From Alistipes sp. (GTDB lineage: Bacteria > Bacteroidota > Bacteroidia > Bacteroidales > Rikenellaceae), in NCBI GenBank assembly GCA_017631035.1, contig JAGBUB010000017.1, positions 1 to 49,204 of the forward strand: 49,204 nt of DNA. Direction: 5' to 3'. Both the position numbers and the translations under genes were made by a program. This document shows, one piece after another, positions 23,755 through 31,390 of this stretch. The notes under the pieces are model-generated. The model was given only the letters and a program-made list of their open reading frames with translations. It did no database searches and was not told the DNA's origin. Every line of letters starts with the position of its first letter. Positions within the stretch are counted from its first letter, which is position 1.

Positions 23755-24150
23755 ATGCGAAGAGTTCTGCTAACACTGCTTTTTGCCCTTATGCTCGGTG
23801 GCGTGTGGGCACAGCAACGAGGTCCTCGTATGACCTTCGACACATCGACTCATAACTTTGGCGATGTGAGTCGCAAGGGCGGCGACCTGATTAAGGAGTT
23901 TAGATTTACAAACGATGGCGACGCTCCTCTTATCATCAAGAAAATTACCAAGTCGTGCTCGTGTATGACCGTGACCTACTCGCGTAAGCCCGTTATGCCG
24001 GGTAAGTCGGCCGTTATTAAGATAAAGTATGAGCCCCACAAGGTAGAACCCGGTATCTTCCTTAAAGCTGCTCAAATCTACTCCAATGAGCCTTCTACGA
24101 AGGTGCGTATAATTACCATTCAGGGTAACTCGATGGATGATAAGAAATAG
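23755..24150 (+). CDS. Secreted DUF1573 domain protein
   Basis: 131 residues with a signal peptide (MRRVLLTLLFALMLGGVWAQ). The mature part is one DUF1573 domain, an immunoglobulin-like beta sandwich: 'STHNFGDVSRKGGDLIKEF' (read as HNFGDVSRKGGDLIKEF), 'GDAPLIIKKITKSCSCMTV' (the KxSCSC motif, Cys about 74 and 76) and 'VMPGKSAVIKIKYEP'. The family is very common in Bacteroidota, periplasmic or surface exposed, and has no fixed function; roles in envelope assembly have been suggested. It starts 2 nt after the tonB stop, so it is coupled to tonB, and a terminator follows. Confidence 0.9.
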   Translation: MRRVLLTLLFALMLGGVWAQQRGPRMTFDTSTHNFGDVSRKGGDLIKEFRFTNDGDAPLIIKKITKSCSCMTVTYSRKPVMPGKSAVIKIKYEPHKVEPGIFLKAAQIYSNEPSTKVRIITIQGNSMDDKK

Positions 24151-24196
24151 GTTTTTTCTATAGAGTTTTCGAGCAATCGTAGATATAGACAAAAGA

Positions 24197-24235
24197 AGAG
24201 GCTACTAACACACGGTTAGTAGCCTCTCTTATTTT
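24197..24235. terminator. Bidirectional terminator between the DUF1573 gene and the POT transporter gene
   Basis: Perfect 13-bp stem agaggctactaac (24197-24209) and gttagtagcctct (24215-24227), 5-nt loop. T-rich tails follow on the plus strand (cttatttta) and on the minus strand (ttcttttg). The two flanking genes converge on it. Confidence 0.9.
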
Positions 24236-24248
24236 AGAGTAGATACTC

Positions 24249-25763
24249 TTACTTTGTAGCGCTCTCCAAACGCTTCATCATTGCAAACATAAAGATTGCT
24301 GATACGAGGCAGAGAACGATGAATACTGACCATACGATCCACAAGGGAATACCGCCCCAAAGCAGACCACCTACAGCTACGAGCATATTACCGATAGCAG
24401 TAGCTACGAACCAGCCACCCATCATCATACCCTTGAGCTTGGGAGGAGCAACCTTCGATACGAACGAAATACCCATAGGTGAGAGCAAGAGCTCAGCGAA
24501 GGTCAATACAAGGTAAGTCGAGATCAACCAGTTAGCCGATACGAATGTGCCGTTAGCACCAGCTGCAGCCTGCTCGTCGGGAGTAAGAAGACCGAATGAA
24601 CCAAATGCCATCACTGCGAAGCCCAAACCTGCAATCAACATACCGTAAGCAATCTTGCGGGGTGCTGAGGGCTCCTTGCCCTTCTTTGCAAGAGCACCAA
24701 AGATAGCCATTGATACGGGAGTCAAAGCAACTACATAGAAGGGGTTGAAGTGCTGGAAGATGGGTGCGCTTACAGCAACACTACCTGATACGTTCATAGC
24801 CTTCCATACAAGGAATGCAACTGCTGCAAAAACTACTACCCAAGAGGCAATCTTACCATTCTTAGTCTCGCTCTGGAATGCTGAGAATGCTGCATAAACA
24901 CCAATGATAACAACAACGAGGTTCCATACGTTGAATGCCATACTCTGAATACCCTCTGATGTCTTAGCAGTGAACTCATCGGCGAAGTAGGTGAGTGCCA
25001 AACCATTCTGGTGGAATGCCATCCAGAAGAAGATTACAACGGCAAATACCAAGCAAAGAGCCACTACGCGAGCCTTAGTCTCGGCAGGTGTGAGCTCCTC
25101 CTCAGTGTTAACTACACCAGCCTTGCGTGAACCACCCTCGACGTGGCGGAAAGTAGGACGGAAGATGTAGTAGATAGCCATCGACACGATAAGTGATGCG
25201 CAAGCAACAGCGAATGAGAAGTGGTAAGCGTCGTTTGATGTGTAACCGAGCGAAGTCTCAGCCCACTCCTTAATCTCAACGGCAGCAGTGGGGGCGAACA
25301 ACGCACCAATGTTGATTGCCATATAGAAGAGTGAGAATGCAGAGTCACGCTTGTCGGCGTACTTGGGATCGTCGTAAAGATTACCCACCATTACCTGCAA
25401 GTTACCCTTGAAAAGACCAGTACCAACGCTGATGAATACCAATGCACCAAGCATTGCAACCATAGCCAGAGTGTCACCACCCAGAGGCACTGAAAGCAAC
25501 AGATAGCCGGCAAACATAATCGAGATACCGATTGTTACCATACGGCCAAAGCCAAACTTGTCGGCCAAAATACCACCAATCAGGGGCATAAAATAAACGA
25601 ATCCGAGGAAGGTCGAATAGATTGTACCTGCCAAACCAGCATCAAGACCGAAGTTAGCACGCAAGAAGAGCGCAAACACCGCTACCATTGTGTAGTAGCC
25701 GAAACGCTCACCTGTGTTGGCCAATGCCAAGGCAAACAATCCTTTAGGATGTCCTTTGAACAT
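24249..25763 (-). CDS. Proton-dependent oligopeptide transporter (POT/PTR2 family)
   Basis: 504 residues, about 14 membrane helices of the major facilitator fold. Family motifs: 'NTGERFGYYTMVAVFALFL' near residue 17 (the ExxER-type proton/peptide motif; here GERFGYY), 'GGILADKFGFGR' in the first cytoplasmic loop, and 'ISVGTGLFKGNLQVMVGNLY' (seen as GTGLFKGN) with 'DSAFSLFYMAINIGAL', the PTR2 signature. These carriers import di- and tripeptides with protons, a nutrient route typical of protein-fermenting gut Bacteroidota. It is a single-gene unit with its own promoter box and a palindrome beside it. Confidence 0.92.
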   Translation of the reverse strand: MFKGHPKGLFALALANTGERFGYYTMVAVFALFLRANFGLDAGLAGTIYSTFLGFVYFMPLIGGILADKFGFGRMVTIGISIMFAGYLLLSVPLGGDTLAMVAMLGALVFISVGTGLFKGNLQVMVGNLYDDPKYADKRDSAFSLFYMAINIGALFAPTAAVEIKEWAETSLGYTSNDAYHFSFAVACASLIVSMAIYYIFRPTFRHVEGGSRKAGVVNTEEELTPAETKARVVALCLVFAVVIFFWMAFHQNGLALTYFADEFTAKTSEGIQSMAFNVWNLVVVIIGVYAAFSAFQSETKNGKIASWVVVFAAVAFLVWKAMNVSGSVAVSAPIFQHFNPFYVVALTPVSMAIFGALAKKGKEPSAPRKIAYGMLIAGLGFAVMAFGSFGLLTPDEQAAAGANGTFVSANWLISTYLVLTFAELLLSPMGISFVSKVAPPKLKGMMMGGWFVATAIGNMLVAVGGLLWGGIPLWIVWSVFIVLCLVSAIFMFAMMKRLESATK

Positions 25764-25816
25764 AGTGTTTAGTTATTTTATAGGTTAATATTAAATTGTT
25801 TCGTGTACAATTTGGG

Positions 25817-25846
25817 CAAATATACGCAATTATTTTTGAATAATTG
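25817..25846 (-). promoter_or_regulatory. Promoter of the POT gene overlapped by an 8-bp palindrome
   Basis: On the minus strand TATATTTG (25824-25817) fits TAnnTTTG, 54 nt before the ATG. Two nucleotides upstream is a perfect inverted repeat caattatt (25827-25834) and aataattg (25839-25846). Its position across the spacer of the promoter suggests an operator; it could instead be a weak terminator for the DUF5009 gene that ends at 25851, but no T run follows it. Confidence 0.5.
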
Positions 25847-25850
25847 GCTT

Positions 25851-26972
25851 TTATGCCTTGAGAAATATCTTCTTACGGTACATCACCCACAGAATAAGAT
25901 ATATCGTAGCCACGTGACACACCGTGAGCAGACATCCATACCAATCGCCCATATACTGCTCCAGTCCGTGCAGGAGCGAGGCTGCGATGGGACGGAAGTT
26001 GAAAATCTGCGTTAGCATATAGGCCGCTATGGAGTTCATACCATACACCCTAAGCCATTCGGTCTGCGATGTGTAGCCTCGGCAATCGACAAAGTAATAA
26101 GCCACGCCAAGGAGCAGAAACGAAAGTCCCGCAGCAAGCAGAGCCATTGAACTGGTCCATATAATCTTGATGATAGGCATCCACACGCCCCACACCAGCG
26201 ACACTGCGACCATAGCTGCACCAGCGCCGAAGAGCCAGCCGAGTTTGCGTTTATCGCTCCACTCGCTTCTCGCTATGCGACCTGCAAACATACCACACAA
26301 TCCTGTAACGGCAAAGGTAAGGCTACTTAAAATCCAGGTGTAACGATAGCTCTCGCTAAAGACTACCTCGCCATCCACTACTGTTGCATTGTCACGCCAA
26401 CGACCAAGCACCGCTCTATCGATCCATTCAGCAAGGTTGCCATCCGGAGAGTAGTCGCCACGGCCAAAGCCATCTACGCCGATGAACTCCATAGCTGCCC
26501 AGTAGGCGAGCATAAGCACCACCGCTGCAATGATTTGAGTGCGCAGGCGTGTGAAGAGATACATCACCGCCGCCATGGCATAGCCTACGGCAATAGCTTG
26601 CAAGGTATTGGTATAGAGGTAAAGGCGATTGGGGTCAAGTGCGAGCAGGTTGCCCTGACACATCATTCCGAAAATCCATAACACAACCACACGACGCGCA
26701 ATGCGGGGTAGTGCCATAGTTGTGTTACCCTCGCGGCGATAGCGCTCCAGAGCAAACGGAATGGTGATGCCCGACATAAACATAAAGAGAGGCATAATCA
26801 TATCCCAAGGCGAGAAACCTACCCACTCGGTGTGATGGAATATCCACATCGATGAGTTGAGCCACTCCCAATCAGCGGCACGTGCTATGGCATTGACGAT
26901 GGGGCCCAGCGCCACCAGAAAAAAGAGGTCGGCACCACGCAATACATCAAGACTTGCTAGACGTTTGTTCAT
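25851..26972 (-). CDS. DUF5009-type membrane acyltransferase (heparan-alpha-glucosaminide N-acetyltransferase-like)
   Basis: 373 residues, about ten membrane helices. It begins 'ASLDVLRGADLFFLVALGP', the 'S-x-D-x-x-R-G' signature of the acyltransferase-3/HGSNAT superfamily, followed by 'SSMWIFHHTEWVGFSPWDMI' (His46-His47 and Trp motifs) and 'MPLFMFMSGITIPFAL'. A conserved Asn-Ser near the end lies in 'VYGMNSIAAYMLTQIF'. HGSNAT transfers acetyl from cytoplasmic acetyl-CoA across the membrane to terminal glucosamine; bacterial homologues are poorly studied. It is the last gene of a glgB-SDR-DUF5009 operon (6-nt gap to the SDR gene). A sugar-acetylating role is inference. Confidence 0.85.
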   Translation of the reverse strand: MNKRLASLDVLRGADLFFLVALGPIVNAIARAADWEWLNSSMWIFHHTEWVGFSPWDMIMPLFMFMSGITIPFALERYRREGNTTMALPRIARRVVVLWIFGMMCQGNLLALDPNRLYLYTNTLQAIAVGYAMAAVMYLFTRLRTQIIAAVVLMLAYWAAMEFIGVDGFGRGDYSPDGNLAEWIDRAVLGRWRDNATVVDGEVVFSESYRYTWILSSLTFAVTGLCGMFAGRIARSEWSDKRKLGWLFGAGAAMVAVSLVWGVWMPIIKIIWTSSMALLAAGLSFLLLGVAYYFVDCRGYTSQTEWLRVYGMNSIAAYMLTQIFNFRPIAASLLHGLEQYMGDWYGCLLTVCHVATIYLILWVMYRKKIFLKA

Positions 26973-26978
26973 AAAGTG

Positions 26979-27797
26979 CTATTTGAAGGGTGAATTGGGC
27001 TCTTTCGACATTACCCAATAGAAAATTTTATCGACAAAGGCGGGTGCAAACTTCTTTACAAAGTGTGTAGCTCGACCCTCGGCCTCCATCAGACACAGGC
27101 GCTTGCGACGTGCTATGTCGCGTGCCACGATGTGAGCAACCTCTTCAGGTGACATCATTTTACCCTCCTCGCGGGGTGTAGAGCCCTGCTGTGAGCCATC
27201 GGCCGTGAGGGCGGCAAAGCGTACGTTAGAGGCTGTGAAACCGGGGCAGGCAACCATTACGTGCAGGCCCTTCTTGAGGTTTTCCACACGGATGGTCTCC
27301 AGAAATCCTGTCATAGCGAACTTCGATGCCGAGTAACCCGTGCGACCCGGCAGACCGTGAATACCTGCTACCGATGAAATGCCCACCAGCGAACCCTTCG
27401 ACTGCTGCAGATAGGGCAGGGCATACTTGGTGCAGTAGACCGTACCCCAGAAGTTTACATCCATCAGGCGGTGCAGAACGCTTAGGTCGAGGTCGTCGAA
27501 CAGAGCTCGCATTGAGATGCCTGCGTTGCAGATGAGTACGTCGATACCGCCAAAGTTATCGACCGCCGTCTGAATCAATTGCTGGCAATCCTCAGCCTTG
27601 CTTACGTCGCAAGCACACCACACGGCCTTGCCTCCTGCGGCCTCGATTTCTTGGCATATAGCCTCGAGTTTATCCGCCTGACGTGCTCCCAGCACCACTC
27701 GGGCACCCATCTTGGCATACTCGCGAGCCATAGCGGCTCCAATGCCCGACGAGGCTCCGGTTATAATTACTGTTTTGTTGTTTAGGTTATTCTTCAT
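26979..27797 (-). CDS. Short-chain dehydrogenase/reductase (SDR) family oxidoreductase
   Basis: 272 residues, classical SDR. NAD(P)-binding 'TGASSGIG' is at residues 13-20 and 'ICNAGISM' near 89-96; catalytic residues are Ser141/142 ('VGISSVAG') and Tyr155-x3-Lys159 ('GYSASKF'). The basic residue Arg39 after strand two ('VVLGARQADKL') suggests preference for NADP(H). The C-terminal part (about 245-272) is extended and hydrophobic/aromatic ('FVDKIFYWVMSKEP'), as in DHRS7-like membrane-associated SDRs. Substrate unknown. It lies between glgB (34 nt) and the DUF5009 gene (6 nt) in one operon. Confidence 0.9.
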   Translation of the reverse strand: MKNNLNNKTVIITGASSGIGAAMAREYAKMGARVVLGARQADKLEAICQEIEAAGGKAVWCACDVSKAEDCQQLIQTAVDNFGGIDVLICNAGISMRALFDDLDLSVLHRLMDVNFWGTVYCTKYALPYLQQSKGSLVGISSVAGIHGLPGRTGYSASKFAMTGFLETIRVENLKKGLHVMVACPGFTASNVRFAALTADGSQQGSTPREEGKMMSPEEVAHIVARDIARRKRLCLMEAEGRATHFVKKFAPAFVDKIFYWVMSKEPNSPFK

Positions 27798-27831
27798 ATC
27801 TCTTTATTTTGGCATCGTGGCCAATTTATTT

Positions 27832-29868
27832 TTAATCCACCTTGCGCAGAATGATGGCCGTGCGAGGCGTGTTGTATATCTTCAGACGCGGATACTGCTC
27901 GCCATCCTCGCCCTCGATGTTGAACGTAAAGTGTTCCTCTCCCGCGCTCTGACGCTCCAATCCGCCGAAGCGTTTCTCATCAGAGGAGAGCGCCATCTCA
28001 TACTTGCCTGCCTCAAGAACGGGCAATTCATAATCGGGAATAGCCGCCTCGGTGTGCCAGTTGAGTACGAAGATAAGGTCGCGGTGGGCATACACCATAG
28101 TCTTGTTCTGCTCGTCCATAAGCAGGTTGTAGGGATAGCCGTCTGACATCACACGATGCTCGCTGATGAGTTTAATCATAGCCTCGTCGAAGTCGGCCAG
28201 CAGGGCATAGCGTAAGAACCCATTGTCGCGGAGCGACCACTGACGACGTGCATAGGCGTGCGAGTAGCCATTACCTTCGCGTGGGAAGTCAATCCATTCG
28301 GGATGACCAAACTCGTTGCCCATAAAGTTGAGGTAGGCCTGTCCGCCTGTAGATATTGTGAACAGACGTATCATCTTGTGCAGAGCCATACCACGATCCA
28401 TCACGGGGCTTTCGTAGGCACGGTCCATACCCTCATACATAAGACTATCGAGCAGACGGAATGCAATGGTCTTGTCGCCCACCATAGCCTGGTCGTGCGA
28501 CTCGGCATAGGCAACGGTCTTGACCGATGGCAGGCGTGAGGTCATTATATCCCACATCTCCCATATGTTCCACTCCTCGTCGGGAGTATCTTTAATCATT
28601 CGGATCCAAAAGTCGGGAATAGCCATACCCAATCTGAAGTCGAAGCCCACACCTCCATCCTCGATAGGTGAGCACAAAGCGGGCATACCACTAACATCCT
28701 CGGCAATGGTCACAGCCTCCGCTCGGAAGTCGTGCACCAGACGGTTGGCAAGAGTAAGGTAGGTCACAGCGTCAAGATCGACACCCTCGTTGAAGAATTT
28801 TTCGCGCGAGTCAAAGTCGATATATCCACGGTGGTAATATAGCATAGAGGTAACACCATCGAAGCGGAAGCCATCGAAGTGGAACTCGTCGAGCCAATAC
28901 TTTACGTTCGAGAGTAGGAAATGCTCCACGCCGCCCTTGCCGTAGTCGAAGATCATCGAGTCCCAATATCGCTGATAACCTGCATCACCCGCCTTTGAGT
29001 AGTGGTGGTCGGAGCCATCCAAATCTCGCAAGCCCTCGTTCCAGTTCTTCACATAGTGGGCGTGCACAAGATCCATAATTACGGCAATACCCATCTCGTG
29101 CGCTGTGTCGATAAGCGATTTAAGCTCCTCAGGCGTACCGAAACGTGACGAGGGGGCAAAAAAGTTAGAGACGTGGTAACCAAACGAGCCGTAGTAAGGA
29201 TGCTCGGCTATGGCCATCAGCTGCACAGCATTATACCCTGCCTCCTTGATGCGAGGCAGGACATTATCGCGGAATTCAACGTATGTGCCGACCTTCTCTT
29301 CCTCCTGCGCCATACCAACGTGCGCCTCATAGATAAGTAGATTGTCGCGCTCGGCGCCCTTCCACTGAGCATCTTTCCACTCGTAAGCCTTATCGGGATT
29401 CCAGAATTGGGCTGTATAGTTCTTTGTAGCCTCATCCTGCACCACGCGCGTAGCGTAGGCTGGTATGCGGTCGTGCCAGCCGTTCTTTCCGTGAATGTGG
29501 AGTTTGTATAGAGAGCCGTGCGTTAGGAGATGGCCATACATAGCCTCGGGTAGAAATATCTGCCACACACCACCCGGCCCACGATCCAGACGCAGCTGGG
29601 TGCGTTGCCACGAGTTGAAGTCACCAAAGATAAAGACATCCTCGGCTTCGGGTAGCCACTCACGGAACCACCATCCATCCATTGTCTCGTCCCACTGCCA
29701 CCCGAAGTAGCGGTAGCCGTTGGCATAATCGACAATCGCTCCCGACTGCTGCTCGATGGCGTGCATACGCTTAAGGTAACGCTCGTGGCGATCCCACATC
29801 TTGTCGGCTACGGGTTGCAGCCACTCGTCGGCCTCGACTATGGGGAGAATAGGTGTTTGGTCTTGCAT
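27832..29868 (-). CDS. glgB: 1,4-alpha-glucan branching enzyme, eukaryotic-like GH13 subfamily 8
   Basis: 678 residues. GlgB cuts alpha-1,4-glucan chains and reattaches them as alpha-1,6 branches in glycogen. Domains: an N-terminal CBM48 (about 55-150, 'GWWFREWLPEAEDVFIFGDF' read as WFREWLPEAEDVFIFGDFN), the GH13 barrel (about 180-540) and a C-terminal beta domain. Active-site residues: nucleophile Asp337 in 'DGFRFDGVTSML', acid Glu390 in 'TIAEDVSGMP', and Asp459 in 'ESHDQAMVG'. The sequence is of the type shared with eukaryotic branching enzymes and many Bacteroidota. No other glycogen gene is adjacent; it leads the operon with the SDR and DUF5009 genes and has a promoter box upstream. Confidence 0.95.
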   Translation of the reverse strand: MQDQTPILPIVEADEWLQPVADKMWDRHERYLKRMHAIEQQSGAIVDYANGYRYFGWQWDETMDGWWFREWLPEAEDVFIFGDFNSWQRTQLRLDRGPGGVWQIFLPEAMYGHLLTHGSLYKLHIHGKNGWHDRIPAYATRVVQDEATKNYTAQFWNPDKAYEWKDAQWKGAERDNLLIYEAHVGMAQEEEKVGTYVEFRDNVLPRIKEAGYNAVQLMAIAEHPYYGSFGYHVSNFFAPSSRFGTPEELKSLIDTAHEMGIAVIMDLVHAHYVKNWNEGLRDLDGSDHHYSKAGDAGYQRYWDSMIFDYGKGGVEHFLLSNVKYWLDEFHFDGFRFDGVTSMLYYHRGYIDFDSREKFFNEGVDLDAVTYLTLANRLVHDFRAEAVTIAEDVSGMPALCSPIEDGGVGFDFRLGMAIPDFWIRMIKDTPDEEWNIWEMWDIMTSRLPSVKTVAYAESHDQAMVGDKTIAFRLLDSLMYEGMDRAYESPVMDRGMALHKMIRLFTISTGGQAYLNFMGNEFGHPEWIDFPREGNGYSHAYARRQWSLRDNGFLRYALLADFDEAMIKLISEHRVMSDGYPYNLLMDEQNKTMVYAHRDLIFVLNWHTEAAIPDYELPVLEAGKYEMALSSDEKRFGGLERQSAGEEHFTFNIEGEDGEQYPRLKIYNTPRTAIILRKVD

Positions 29869-29893
29869 AGCTAATAGTGTTTATATATCTATA

Positions 29894-29901
29894 CAAATAT
29901 A
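29894..29901 (-). promoter_or_regulatory. Candidate -7 box for glgB operon
   Basis: TATATTTG on the minus strand, 26 nt before the glgB ATG. A TTTG lies upstream but at only 12 nt, so the -33 element is not convincing. The rest of the glgB-hydrolase spacer (29869-30018) is AT-rich without further recognisable features. Confidence 0.4.
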
Positions 29902-30018
29902 ACGATAATAATTCAAAATCAGGTCAGAGGTATGACGCAATAACTAAATTTTATATTTTGTATTTCCGCGACTCAGCCTAATCTATGATTTTTCCTCTTG
30001 GCTCTTTTGCAATAACTC

Positions 30019-30804
30019 TTATTTCGCTTCCACCTCAATCTCCTCGCCGTCGTAACCCAGCTCTACGCCTGAGGGTAGACGCTCCTCTGAGGTGGCGTGT
30101 AGTCCTATCTCGTGCGATAGGTGAGTGAGTATGGTACGTTGTGGTGCTATGCGTCGAGCTATGGCCACAGCTTCGTCGACACTAAAATGTGATGGGTGGG
30201 GTGCATATCGCAAGGCATTGATAACCAATATGTCAACCCCTTGAAGTTTTGCCACCTCCTCATCGCTTATCTCTTTGAAATCGGTAAGATAACCCAACTT
30301 GCCTATGCGGTAACCCGTAACGTTGAAGCGCGATGAGTGACGACCAGCAATTGGAATTATCTCTATACCCTTTACATTGAAGGGCGTTACACCATCTATC
30401 TCGTGCAGACGTATCTCGGGTACTCCACGATATTTGTCCTGAACAAAAGCGTAGTCGAAGTCCTTGCGTATGGTCTTAGCCGTAGCGCTGTTGGCGTATA
30501 TATCTACTGGACGTATTGTGGGGTAGTCAACAAAGTTAAAGGCACGCACATCATCCAAGCCACCCGTGTGGTCTTTGTGTTCGTGTGTGAGTAGTATGGC
30601 ATCTATTGTTCTCACACCCGTGCGTAGCATCTGCTGGCGGAAGTCGGGCCCCGCGTCGATCACTATGCGCTTATCGCCCACCTCGACCATAGCCGAGGTG
30701 CGTAGGCGGCTGTCACGACTATCTTTCGATTGACACACCTCGCAACGGCAACCAATGGTGGGTACGCCCTGCGATGTTCCCGTACCTAAGAGTGTGAGTT
30801 TCAT
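30019..30804 (-). CDS. Metallo-beta-lactamase-fold hydrolase (PhnP-like phosphodiesterase family)
   Basis: 261 residues. The metal site is complete: 'LLTHEHKDHTGG' gives His74, His76, Asp78 and His79; further ligands are expected at His154 ('IAGRHSSRF') and Asp173 or nearby ('YLTDFKEIS'), with His226 or nearby in 'LTHLSHEIG'. The N-terminal 'GTSQGVPTIGCRCEVCQSKD' (seen as GCRCEVCQ, Cys19, Cys21, Cys24) is the extra cysteine cluster found in PhnP-type enzymes, which cleave cyclic phosphodiesters. In Bacteroidota this gene is widespread without phosphonate genes, so the real substrate is unclear. It is downstream of rnhA in the same direction, with an unusual double palindrome (30826-30857) in between. 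Confidence 0.88.
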   Translation of the reverse strand: MKLTLLGTGTSQGVPTIGCRCEVCQSKDSRDSRLRTSAMVEVGDKRIVIDAGPDFRQQMLRTGVRTIDAILLTHEHKDHTGGLDDVRAFNFVDYPTIRPVDIYANSATAKTIRKDFDYAFVQDKYRGVPEIRLHEIDGVTPFNVKGIEIIPIAGRHSSRFNVTGYRIGKLGYLTDFKEISDEEVAKLQGVDILVINALRYAPHPSHFSVDEAVAIARRIAPQRTILTHLSHEIGLHATSEERLPSGVELGYDGEEIEVEAK

Positions 30805-30825
30805 AATTATAAATTTTATTGCAGA

Positions 30826-30857
30826 ATTACACGATTACAACGTGTAATGGGTGTAAT
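30826..30857 (-). promoter_or_regulatory. Doubly repeated palindrome upstream of the hydrolase gene (candidate operator)
   Basis: Two direct copies of attaca (30826-30831 and 30834-30839) are mirrored by two copies of the inverse tgtaat (30843-30848 and 30852-30857). The central part attacacg/cgtgtaat is a perfect 8-bp inverted repeat. It lies 22-54 nt upstream of the hydrolase ATG, within the 66-bp gap after rnhA. The symmetry looks like a binding site for a dimeric or tetrameric regulator rather than a terminator, as no T run follows. Confidence 0.5.
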
Positions 30858-30870
30858 TTTAAATTTTGCA

Positions 30871-31323
30871 TTACGCCTGATACCCTGTATCCTCGAGCAG
30901 CTGTCCGCTGTTGGCGGCGGCTACGGCAAGCTCGTCACAGCGGTTATTCTCCACCGTTGAGGCGTGTCCCTTGACCCATACAAAGCGCACGCGGTGACGA
31001 CGATAGACACGCAAGAAACGCATCCACAGGTCGGGATTCTTTTTGCCCGAGAAACCCTTCTGCTCCCAGCCGAACACCCAGCGCTGATTTACCGCATCGA
31101 CAACATACTTCGAGTCGGAGTATAGCGTTACCTCAGTGCCATCGAACTTCAGGGCCTCCAATGCCACGCACACAGCCATAAGCTCCATACGGTTGTTTGT
31201 CGTAAGGCGAAAGCCCTGCGAGAGTTCCTTGCGGTGGGGGCCTGATATCAGCACCACTCCATAGCCTCCACGCCCAGGGTTACCCTGTGCTGCTCCGTCG
31301 GTGTATATGGTTACGTTTGCCAT
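30871..31323 (-). CDS. rnhA: Ribonuclease HI
   Basis: 150 residues. RNase HI removes RNA from RNA-DNA hybrids in the cytoplasm. The four acidic catalytic residues are visible: Asp9 ('YTDGAAQGNPGRGG'), Glu47 ('NNRMELMA'), Asp70 ('LYSDSKYV') and Asp130 ('NNRCDELA'), and His120 ('VKGHAS') is the flexible-loop base. The protein stops soon after the last motif, as bacterial RNase HI does. The ATG at 31323 is chosen because residue 1 then sits just before the first strand. A strong terminator (31329-31373) ends only a few bases before this start codon, so rnhA expression must depend on read-through or a start within the hairpin region. Confidence 0.95.
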   Translation of the reverse strand: MANVTIYTDGAAQGNPGRGGYGVVLISGPHRKELSQGFRLTTNNRMELMAVCVALEALKFDGTEVTLYSDSKYVVDAVNQRWVFGWEQKGFSGKKNPDLWMRFLRVYRRHRVRFVWVKGHASTVENNRCDELAVAAANSGQLLEDTGYQA

Positions 31324-31328
31324 CTGAA

Positions 31329-31373
31329 AACAAAAAGGTCGCACCCGTAATCCATTATAGACACGGGCACGAC
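31329..31373 (-). terminator. Terminator of valS placed directly in front of rnhA
   Basis: An 11-bp stem including two G-U pairs (31363-31373 with 31338-31348 on the minus strand) is followed by CCTTTTTGTTTTC. It lies 18 nt after the valS stop codon, and its U run ends within about 6 nt of the rnhA ATG. It can act as a valS terminator and as an attenuator of rnhA. Confidence 0.8.
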
Positions 31374-31390
31374 TATTACCTTAATATATA

